Assembly (NCBI RefSeq): GCF_032362555.1
Contig: NC_083510.1
Coordinates: 2,507,501-2,571,500 of the forward strand
DNA: 64,000 nt
Reading direction: 5' to 3'
DNA from: Amyelois transitella
Taxonomy: Eukaryota > Arthropoda > Insecta > Lepidoptera > Pyralidae
The notes beneath the pieces were generated by a model that searched no databases, was not told the DNA's origin, and was given only the letters and a program-made list of their open reading frames with translations. Numbering within the stretch: the stretch's first letter is position 1; every line of letters starts with the position of its first letter. Below, piece after piece: positions 1 through 10,900 of this stretch. The position numbers were made by a program, and so were the translations under genes.

Positions 1-209
1 AAAGAATAGGAACAATCTATTTCTTCCCACGGATGTCGTAAAAGGCAACTAAGGGATAAGCTTATAAACTTGAGATTATTTTTTAGGCAATGTGCTAGCA
101 ACCTGTTACTATATGAATCTCGTGGTCTATCAGTCTTTTCAAGACTGTTGACTCTGTCTACCCCCACAAGGGATATAGACGTGACTGTGAAGGTATGTAC
201 ATATGTATG
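1..209 (+). mobile_element. Family A copy, cut by the window edge
   Basis: Matches the reference from the AAAGAATAGG position to a degenerate TATG tail. Confidence 0.8.
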
Positions 210-954
210 CTAGTCCATCGCATATATGAAGAATCCAAAGTTTATAAGCCTTCATTTGAATACCTTACTTAAGGAGACCGTATTGATATGCACTAATGTG
301 TCTACTACCATATCTCATATGACATCAATAGAGAGAGTCAATATCAGCAATACCCATTGGCGTACACTTGTATTACAATAGTAATTTATCCACTGAAACT
401 AAACTGAACGTCGTCTTAGAGTGTTTTCAATATTATTGACTCTGGCAGCCTCGTAGACAATAAAGAGTGAAGTTATGTGAACTGCAAAATACGAAAAGCA
501 TTATACAAAATAATTTACCGGATCCTTAAAATCTGAGTTTCCTTAAATTCTGAGGTAGGCAAAGACTATTGATTTCCACTTGCAACGATTCCTTGAAACC
601 TTTCCCGCTTCCTCCACTCTCATTAATAAATCTCATTTGGATAACGCATTTAATTCCACGTTTTAGTTGTTTATCTCTGAATTTTGGTCATATTTTTAAA
701 GAGCAAGAGGGCAGACCTCTCTTTCTCTCTCTCTCTCTGTCTAGATTTCTCTCGATGGTCCCGATATCTAGTTCCAGAAGAACCCTCCTTTGGATATGTT
801 TTTTTTTATTTACTTATTATACCTTTGAAAGGATACAAACAAATATGTCATGTGTGTGTTTGTCGGCAGAGAAAAAAAACCTAATTTTTTAAGAAAAAGA
901 GCATTCCAAATCTCTAATAAAAGGTGAATAAGAGAATAAGGACATATCTAGTCA
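210..954. other. Intergenic, left edge
   Basis: AT-rich sequence with no coding signal. A (CT)n run lies at about 718-740, and the first copy of the 52-bp duplication is at 649-700. The gene to the left, if any, is outside the window. Confidence 0.6.
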
Positions 955-1099
955 GTTTTAACGATAATCCAATATAGGTTTGGTTGCCAAGCAAAGTTTA
1001 CGGAGGTCAGACGGGAGACGCTTCAAACAGGTTAGTACCTATAAACCTGATTTATCCATGGCGTGGTCACAAAAAGGACCCCTCCAAAGAAGTGAGGAT
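955..1099 (+). mobile_element. Family C repeat, 5' part (split by a family A copy)
   Basis: Family C consensus landmarks are ATCCAATATGGGTTAG, AAGGTTGCGGAGGTCAGA, AACCTGA..AATCCAGG and AGAGGTGAGGATG..GGACTAATGCCAGGAGGAAG. The element resumes at 1244-1290. Class unknown; no coding seen. Confidence 0.7.
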
Positions 1100-1243
1100 T
1101 CATTCATACATATAATCATGTCTATATCCCTCGCGGGGTAGATGGAGCCAGCAGTCTTAAAACTGACTGATGATAGAATTGAGATTCAAATAGTGACAAC
1201 TTACTAGGCCATCGCCTTAAAGAAGAATCCCAAGTTTATATCT
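1100..1243 (-). mobile_element. Family A copy, 5'-truncated, nested in family C
   Basis: The tail side is intact and the copy is flanked by a perfect 10-bp duplication AAGTGAGGAT (1090-1099 and 1244-1253), which splits a family C element. Confidence 0.88.
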
Positions 1244-1290
1244 AAGTGAGGATGTGAGCGGAATTAATGCCAGGCTGGAGGAAGAATAAT
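1244..1290 (+). mobile_element. Family C repeat, 3' part
   Basis: Continuation of 955-1099 past the nested family A copy (GGAATTAATGCCAGGCTGG). Confidence 0.7.
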
Positions 1291-1987
1291 AAATATTTAA
1301 AAGAGGCTTGGTTTTGGTCTATTCCTTGAGTTGCGAAAGTCGTTCTTTATGAAAACTAATAGGTTTCATTTAACGAGGTAGGTAGGTATATTAGACAACA
1401 ATTCGGACTTTGATGTAATGCAACCAGAAAAACACAGATAATGATAAGTACGAAATTAAAAAGACCTTCCTTGGCCTAACGATAAACAAACCCCTCTTTG
1501 TGGCGAAGTCGGAATAATAATTATTTTTTCTTTTTAATTTCGAAAGAACGTATTCTTATACTTACCTACTTACCATACTTACTTATAGAAAATTTTCTCT
1601 GGGAAAATAAATTATTCTTTAAAACTTTTTACCTGTAATATGTACATATAATACTTACTTAATCATTGATTAATAAACAAAATCAGTAGCTGATGATGAT
1701 GCCATCAATAATGCTGAATCTTAGAATACGTTCCATTATCCATATTATATTCAGCCATAATTATTTGATTAACTGTCAATGTCAAGTCGTCAACAATTAT
1801 TATTATCTGTGCTCAAAATAATAAAAGCGTCAAATCGTCAATAAATTTTAATTCCACGTTTTAGTTGTTTATCTCTGAATTTTGATCATATTTATAAAAA
1901 ATGCGAAATTATTGAGTGATATCAAACATTTTTTTAACTGACCAGTTGGTTTAAATGTTCTCAGTGCGTTAGAAAAACTAACCAAAC

Positions 1988-4900
1988 ATGCCAAGGTCGC
2001 CGAAGGATTCTGCAAGATACAATGATGCATGGAATTACAGTGCGGAAAACGGTGAAAAATGTGCACCTGGTGGATTAAATGAAAGAAAACAGACTCCTAT
2101 CTCGTCGAACTCTAATGTTATGAATGAGAACAGTATGTATGTCAATGCAAATTACGCTAACGATATGTATGCAAGCAAGCGGCCGTTTAACGTCTTAGCG
2201 GGCGATTCTTCACAGAATAAAGACGAAAAGTTGGGATTTAACAACGTTCAAAATGTTCCTCATTGCAACCTGCAGAATTACAGCAGTGCTACTCTCAACT
2301 GGGGCGATGGCCAGTCACTTAAAGTGTACGTACATTATGATGAGAATGGGCAGCCGCGTTTAGTGCCCATGTCTGGTCAATACGAACTATTCAACCATAA
2401 CCAAGGACTGCGCGATATGCCTTTACAATCCCCGTCTTCCCCTCTTTATGCCATGAATCAAGAATACACACCCAATAATAATGTCTATGTGCCTATAACA
2501 ATGCCAAACAACTTTTGCCCAGATACAAATGAAACTAATAATATTCCAACATCAAATTACCTCCAAGATATATTGGGAAATCTTGAGCCCAATTCCACAG
2601 GCACATATTCTCCATTTGGTCAAAACTATCCTCTTAACCACCCTGATGCTCCTTCTTTGAACATCCTTTCCAATTCTGGTATGGAACCTAAACCTGGAAT
2701 GAGAGTTGAGAATTCTCCTAAGAGGAATGAGAATAGTCCTCTGGCTGATACGAGTACTAAAAAACGTATTGTAGCTGAAGTCAAACCTATGCGTCCTTCT
2801 TACTCTGATGTACTGGCTAAAAATACCAAAAATGTTTCTCCTACTGAGACTACACAGAAGGCGAAACCGCATAATGTGGAAGCCAAGCTGTCAAACAATA
2901 AGTCTAACTCGAAGCCTGAAAAGCCCACAATAAACATCAAGCATAATGATGAAAACAAACATAAAAATGATAAGAAGTATCATTCAAGTACAATTTCATC
3001 AGGCAGTGAATCGGGCGACATCAATACTGATGATATCGAAAAGTCTCAAAAACCCAATAAGAAATCTAAAAACAAGCGCGGAAATATCTCCCGCAAATGG
3101 TCTTCTTTGGATGACATAACTAACGAAGAAGATGGAAACTACGAGCGTACCAACGAGAGCCAATTTGTTTTTATTGAAAACCAGGAGAAGCCTAAAAAGG
3201 AGAAAAAAGATAAAGCTAAGCAAAACAAGACTGTTGTTGAAGATGTGTTCAAAATTGAGGAGGAAGATCAATCTGAGTTTGTTATCCAAGAAAACCAGGC
3301 TGATGGGGCTAAAGCTAAAAAGAAAAAGGAGCATCGTAACTACCACAAGGCAAGCAAACCTGCCGTAGACAAGAAGAAGACTTCTCAATCAAAAGTGCGC
3401 AGGAACAAGCCGGGGTACTTGGGCATGGCTCAGAATTATTTGGAGCACTGGGGAGGCGCTTCTTGGAAAGCCGTGGTGTGGTTTGCGTACCTGCTGTCAG
3501 ATATATGCCATATGAGTCTACATCTATCATTTGACTTGTAAGTATTGTAACAATTCACTATCTGGGATTTTTCATCTTATTGTTTTTGTGGTGTTAAAAC
3601 TCTCATTCCTTAAAAATTGAAAAGGTTATGTGTTAATCATTCTTATCTTCCGGTACTTAACCCTTCTATCTCTTTCCCATGAAATCTCGTAAAAAGCGAC
3701 TAAGGTAATAGGCAAATTTATATAATGCAGCTTTTACCATGACCCAATATGGATTATGTTCCCCTGTAAAGGTTGCAAAGGTCAGACTAGCTGCATGTGA
3801 TAACATGACTAACCCAATCCAGGTTCATGAATTAAAAGGCACATCTATATCCCTTACGGGGTAGATAGAGCCAACAGTTTAAAAAAGACTAATAGGCCAC
3901 GTTCAGCTGCTTGGCTAAATTATAGAATTGAGATTCAAATAGTGACAGGTTGCTAGCCTGTCGCCTAAAAGAATAATCCCAAATTGATATGCCAATCACT
4001 TAGTCGCCTTTTACGACATCCATGGGAAAGAGATGGAGTCGTCCTATTCTTTTTTCTATTGGTGCAAGGAGTGATTGTGTAAAAATTGGCTACAGACATC
4101 ACTTTCAACATTACATTCCTCTTACTCAGATGCACCTCTGTATTCACACAAACCTACGTGAGTTCACAAGCAGTGTGGCGCAGCACCAAAGACTGGCTGG
4201 CCAAGATCAAGAACAACAAATATTTGGTGTACATCGACAGGAAGTTCGGTCACACTAGGTTCGCTTTCTGGAGGAAACTCAAGTGGTTTAAAACAGGTAC
4301 TATACATATATTATTTGTTTTTCATTTATTCGTTGTAAGTATATCTGTTTCAAATATCTCTTTAATTTATTAAAGGGAATTGTCTGACCGCTTTCAGACT
4401 TTTTCCACATGTATGAAAGCATATTAGCGGAAAGTGCAACTAGGAACATGCAAAGATGAGGGATTTCAAAATATTTTGCAGTATGTTATTTAAAACCAAT
4501 TAAAATTAAAGCAGAATAGTTTTAAACAAAAGATTAATCAAAAAAATACTTTTCTAAAATTTAAACTCATAAGATTTGTAATAAAATATACTAATTAATC
4601 ATTACGAATCTTTGGCTCTGTTCTGTATTTTAATAGTTGTAATTCTTAAGATATAAATTAAACAAATGTGGTACTATTTTTCAGAAACGGAGGCAGAATC
4701 TGGTAATGATTCGACAAAACTAAACGCAAACATACCACTACCGGCCACTGGTGAGGAAGCTATGAAACGACTCTTGGCATGCAAAGGAAAAGATCCTTAC
4801 AGGTATGTTTTACTACTTTCTTTGATGACTTTACTTGACGTTGTTGCCGTGTGGTTCCCAGTGCCAATAAAAAAAAGAATAGAGCCACTCCTTCTCTTTC

Positions 4901-7900
4901 CCGTGGATGTCGAAAAAGGCGACCAAGGGATAGGCTTATAAATTTGGGATTCTTCTTATAGGCGATAGGCTAGCAACCTGTCAAGCCATAAAACTGAATG
5001 GCTATGTGTAATTATGTTGATGACTACTTTTCACAAGATATTTTTAAATGTGAGGAATAACTGAATTAGCTTCAGCCTTGTCATGCTATCTCCCTAAGGA
5101 AACGAATCACTGACAATGATAGCAGGCTTTACTAATTGTACGTCTGGTTTTCCCTGAAACTTTTCTCTGTTTACATATACAAATAACACAACAACACAAC
5201 AACACATGATCACGTCTATATCCCTTGCGGGGTAGACAGAGCCAACAGTCTTGAAAAGACTGAATGGCCACGTTCAGCTATTTGGCTCAATGATAGAACC
5301 GAGATTCAAATAGTGACAGGTTGCTAGCCCATCGCCTAAAAGAGGAATCCTAAGTTTATAAGCCTATCCCTTAGTCGCCTTTTACGACATCCATGGGAAA
5401 GAGATGGAGTGGTCCTATTCTTTTTTGTAATAGTACATATACAAATAATATTTTTTATTCTTCTTCAAAGATATTTTGAAGGTGAAAAGCATAAAAATAT
5501 GTATGTTATTTAAGATACAACGGTTTGGTACTGTTTTTAACATCCTGATATATCCGTTTTACTCTATAAAGGTGCATAAGATGTGATAATAATAATCTCA
5601 TTATATTTCCAGTATTCTCGGTGTGAGCGTGACATGCACGGACGAGGAAATAAAGCGTTATTATCGCCGACAAGCGTTCCTAGTCCATCCTGACAAGAAC
5701 CAACAGCCGGGTGCCGAGGAGGCGTTCAAAATACTGCAACATGCATTTGAACTTATCGGGGAGCCGGTGAATAACTTTTTTTGACAAATTACACAGATTG
5801 ACTTTTGATATATATATATATCATTCACTTGCTCATTCACATTGTTTTGTTTGCATAGCAACTTGTTAACCACATTACCACGCCAATGTTATCAATTTAA
5901 AATCTATGTGTGTATGTGTAAAAATGTGGATTATTGATGTCTATATTAAGTGTACTACACTAGCCCGTGTAGCGTAGCACGCGCGATGCCGTTTTTAACG
6001 CGCGATAAATTATTACTATTTCGACTTTTTTATTATAAAGTTAATCGTAACAGCTATAGCTATATTTTTGGCACGATAATAAATGCGTCGCGCGTGCCTG
6101 GGGCTGATACAAGTCTGCACAATAAGCTTATCGTTGGTCTTAAATTTAATAACTAACATGTAAAGAAATATGTGCTTATTAATTTGTGTACTATTTCTAT
6201 AAAAAAGAATAGAACTTCTCCATCTCTTCCCCACGGATGTCGTAAAAGGCGATTAAGGGATTGATTTATAAAACTTGGGATTCTTCTTTTAGGCGATGGG
6301 CCAGCAACCTGTCACTATTTGAATCTCGATTCTATCAAAAAGCCAAACAGCTGAGCGTTTCCTTTCGGTCTTTCCAAGACTGTTGGCTCTGTCTACCCCG
6401 TAAGGGATATAGACGTGATGATAAGTATGTATATAAAGAAATATGCAGAATTAATGATATATTTGAACGATGTATGTATGTATGTATGTAAAGAAATGAA
6501 TGATATATTCGAACCCAGGAGCGGCGGGAAGCGTACGAGCGGCGCGCGGTGGAGTCCCGCCACGCGGAGGCGGCGTGGGGCGAGCTGAGCCAGCTGTTGG
6601 CGCAGCTGCACGACAAGATGGAGTTTGCCGCGAACACCATCAGGTAAATGTTCAAACATTTATTTATCTTGTTCGCCGCGAACACCATCAGGTAAATGGG
6701 GATGTTGCGAGGGTAACAACTATGTGTTTGATGCGAGTGAAGTATGCAGGGATCGTGATGATTGGAAAGATGTAGTTTGTGCCTACTCCTCCGGGAAAGA
6801 GGCCTATCAGGGCTCCTCTCTCTGGAGCCCTGACTACCGAGAGTAAGGGTTCTTGCCTTCTGTCGATGAGTCATTGTACAATATTTTAAAATATATATAT
6901 ATTATAGTGTAAGTATATTTTAAAATGTAAGAAATAAATAAGTTGAATAAAATAAATAATAATAATATTTTTTTATTTTATTTGGACAATATAGATAATT
7001 TGTATTGTATTAAGTTGACGTTGTTGAAGAAAATGCTGCAGTGCAGTTTGTTACCGCTTCATCTGCACTGACGCTTTGGAAGCGGCAGTAAACTTTGTTT
7101 TAAGTAACTTATTCAACGTCAACCAATGTTGTGAAACCAAAAGAGATGACAAGTATTAAGTGACTAGCTGTGCCCGCGACTACGTCCGCGTTTAATAGTT
7201 ATTTTGGGCATCATTGAAGCCCTCAAGGATGAACAATTTTTCCCGTTTTTTTTTTTCACATTTTCCATTATTTCTTCGCTCCTAATAGTTGCAGCGTGAT
7301 GTTTTATAGTCTTAAGCCTTCCTCGTTAAACGGTCTATCCAACGCAAAACTCAATTCGAACCAGTAGTTTGTTTGTTTGTAAACTCTTTATTGCACATAA
7401 AAATGAATGTAACAAAAATAGAACTACATAGAAAACAAACAAACTCTTCAGCTTTATAAATTAGTATATAGATATGAATTATCCCATAATAATGAATATA
7501 ATTTTAGAATTTAGAATGAAATGAGTATTGTCGTACCAGATGCACGAACTGCGGGCGGCGCCACAAGCGCGTGCTGACGGCGCGGCCGTGCTACGCGGCG
7601 CGCTACTGCGTGCAGTGCAAGATACGGCACTCCGCCAAAGAGGTCTAGTACCGACACTGTCAGAGATCGGAATAGGTAGATTGAATTGGGGTCAATGAAC
7701 TGAAACGTATATATTAATATGGACTTGGACATGCCTCCGGTATTGAGGGATTTGTAAATTATTAAGATTTTTTTCCGGAATTTTTACAAGTGGGATGAAG
7801 AATGTATTAGTGGTAGCTGTTTTATCGCGACTTCGTTCACGTAAATTGTAGGTCCTATGTTACCCGCGGACAATGTAGTGTACTGTAAGTGTAAGTACTG

Positions 7901-10900
7901 AAATGGAATCCCGGAATAGAGGCTTATCCATGTTATGCTTTCTATGGTAATTCATGATGCAAGTACATAAAATCAATCTACCTATTCCGATCTCTGGTCA
8001 TTATATTGTTTTTTTTTTTATTGTAATATCTTTGTAAAGGTTAGTTGGAAGAGATTGCTTAGCGATAAGTCCGCATTTGCTCAACATATTCGTAATGTAT
8101 GTTTCTTCTACACATGTATCATTCATGTCTACACATGTATCATTTTTATAGGCATTAAAGATAATTTGTATTGTATTGTATCTTTATTGCACACAAATTT
8201 ACAGTTAATAAAAATGATACATAGTTATAAAATAAATTACTTATTCTATGAAGGGATCCCAATTATTTTTATTTTATGATTATTACTTTATTTTTCTTTA
8301 TAATATGAAGTATGAACTAATTACATATTTCCATCTTAAACCACGAAGGGTTTGTCTGGCCCCAATGAAATATGTTTACAATTACTTATTGAAAATAATA
8401 AATTTTATCATTGTAACTCAGATTTAAACGTCCGAGATGTACGTTAATGTACTACATGCTTGCATGAAGAGAGTTATGAATGTGGATGAAGCGAAGGAAA
8501 TATGCAGAGACCGTGGCAAGTGGAAAGAGGTAGTCTCTGCCTACCCCTCCGGGAAAGAGGCGTGATTTTATGTATGTATGTTCCAAGTATGGTCTACGAG
8601 TGCAATAAGAGAGGATTTCTCAAAATTCCTGCGGGAACAGGAAAAATAATAAATTTTATCATTGTAACTCAGATCGAAAAGTCCGAGATAAAATAAATAG
8701 TACCGTACTATTAAGTGCTCGTTCAAATACCCGTAGGTGCTTATAAATAGTAATATATATTTATTGTACAGGGCGACATCTGGGCGGAGTCGAGCATGAT
8801 CGGGCTGCTGGTGATGTACTACGCCTGCATGGACGGCGCCGTCTACCAGATCACGCAGTGGGCCAGCTGCCAGGTCAGAGTCGCACTTTTGTTCTTTCAC
8901 ATACATAGTTGTGTGAGTGGAGTACACGCCTGTCACCCTTTCCATCATGTCTCCTATCTCGGGTCTGCTGGAAGAGATTTCTTTTGAAATAAGCAGAACC
9001 TTTGTAATTTTGTTTCTTGTGTTTATCAGTCTGGATGTTTTCTGTGTACATAAATTAGTAAATAAATAAATACATATGGTCACGTCTATATCCCTTGCGA
9101 GGTAGACAGAGCCTTGAAAAGACTGGCAGGCCACGTTCAGCTATTTGGCTTAATGATAGAATTGAGATGATAAATAGTGACAGGTTGTTAGCCTATCGCC
9201 TTAAAAAATAATCCCAAGTTTGTAAGCTTATTCCTTAGGCGCCTTTTACGACGTCCATGGGAAAGAGATGCGAGTGGATCTATTCTTTTTTGTATTGGTG
9301 CCGTGAACCACACGGCACTTGTTCTTTTAATTTACTTTATTGTCTTCTTATTATCTCTTATTCTATCATTAAGCCAAACAGCTGAATGTGACCTTTCAGT
9401 CTTTTTGAGACTATTAGCTCTGTCTACCTCGCAAAGCACATAGACGTCATTATATGTATGTATGTCTTCTTCTTCCTCCTAACTTTAGTACCGGCTGCAT
9501 CCTCACCTCTATGGAGGGGAGCCCGGGGTATGCCTTTGACCATGGATCCTGGATTGAGTTCAAGTCCCTTGCTTTGTAGACAGAGCCGATCAGTCTTGAA
9601 ATTAACGAAAGGCCCCGTTCAGATGTAAAGAGGCTCTGTAATGGAATTGAAATTCAAATAGTGTACCAGTTGCTAGCCCGTCGTCTACAAGAAGAAACCC
9701 AAGTTTATTGGCCTATCCCATAATCGCTTTTTACGAAATCCTTGGGATCCTTGGGATATGACGGCCTCTGTGGCGCAGCCGTAGTACGCTTGTCTGTGTC
9801 AGCGGACGTCCCGGGTTCGAATCCCGGTCAGGGCATGATGAGAAAAGAACTTTCTCTGATTGGCCTGGCTCTTGGATGTTTATCTATATAAGTATTTATT
9901 ATAAAATAAAGTATCGTTGAGTTAGTATCTCGTAACACAAGTCTCGAACTTACTTCGAGGCTAACTCAATCTGTGTAATTTGTCCAAAAAAATAATAATA
10001 ATTAATATTGAATGGTCCTATTCTCTAGTGCCGGGAACCACACGGGCCCAAGATTTTTAATATAAATTACTCGTTTGTTTGCAGAAAAAGAATTTAAAAC
10101 AACTGCGGCCCGATTGCCACGTGGTGCAGTACCGCATCGTGCTGGGGAACAAGGCGACCGCCGACACCGAGCCCAGACCCAACACTGGGTGAGATATGGT
10201 CACGTCTATATCCCTTGCGGGGCGGACAGAGCCGACAGTCTTGGAAAAACTGAATGGCCACGTTCAGCTATTTGGCTTAATAATAGAATTGAGATTAAAA
10301 ATAGTGACAGGTTGCCTTAAAAATCCCAAGTTTGTTAGCCTATCCCTTAGGCGATTTTTACGACATCCATGGGAAAGAGATGGAGTGGTCCTATTCTTTT
10401 TTTGTATTGGTGCCGGGAACCACACCGGCAGAAACAGTAACAGGATGAAAGATACCCCATGTCTTACTCAGTAATATCAACTAACGTGTGTACGTTACTG
10501 TAAAAATTATAAAGATTGGTCGACTAGATAAATTTTGAAGGCTAGCTTTTGCGTGGGGCATCCCAGCCGTGGGATTTTCCAAAAAAGTAACCTATGCAAC
10601 AGCCATAGGTTTTTTCTGTCCCTGTTCCAAAATATCACCAAAATCGGTCCATTAGTTTTTGAATTTATTCGATATGTAGGGGTGTATACACTCAGGCATT
10701 TGCGCCAAATCAGCATTCCTGTAGCCGATAGCTAAGTAGAGCCAGTCGTCCCGTGTCGGCCTACCGACCAACACAACACACATAACCTGTACTTCTATAC
10801 TCTGTGTAATTTGTGTTATGTGAACTTTATCTTTCGTTTTCTCTATGTACTGTATGTGCTAATTATAATTTCGGTACCAATATAAGCGAAGCTTTCGTGA

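Larger units (their letters stand above)
649..1898 (+). repeat. 52-bp direct duplication upstream of DNAJC14
   Basis: The 52 bp at 649-700 recur at 1847-1898 with about two mismatches (TTTAATTCCACG...ATATTT). The second copy lies about 90 bp before the DNAJC14 start codon, in its probable 5' UTR or promoter. Confidence 0.85.
8394..8689 (+). repeat. 45-bp direct repeats flanking an RTE tail fragment
   Basis: 8394-8438 and 8645-8689 (AATAATAAATTTTATC...CCGAGAT) match at 42 of 45 positions. The interval holds RTE-tail copy 8458-8581 and a short repeat at 8581-8640. Confidence 0.8.

Noticed and set aside
2552-3388. Long antisense ORFs opposite DNAJC14 exon 1
   Set aside because: They are shadows of a low-complexity coding exon, without recognisable domains or start context.
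4095-4129. Earlier acceptor for DNAJC14 exon 2 at 4094
   Set aside because: It would shift frame and bring an early stop; the acceptor at 4129 has the better pyrimidine tract and keeps the frame.
6335-6874. 179-codon minus-strand ORF
   Set aside because: It crosses a family A repeat and the antisense of DNAJC14 exon 5; composition is repeat-derived.
9767-9838. Possible tRNA gene
   Set aside because: The B-box is perfect, but the acceptor stem is poor and the tRNA-like part continues into a SINE body with a tail.
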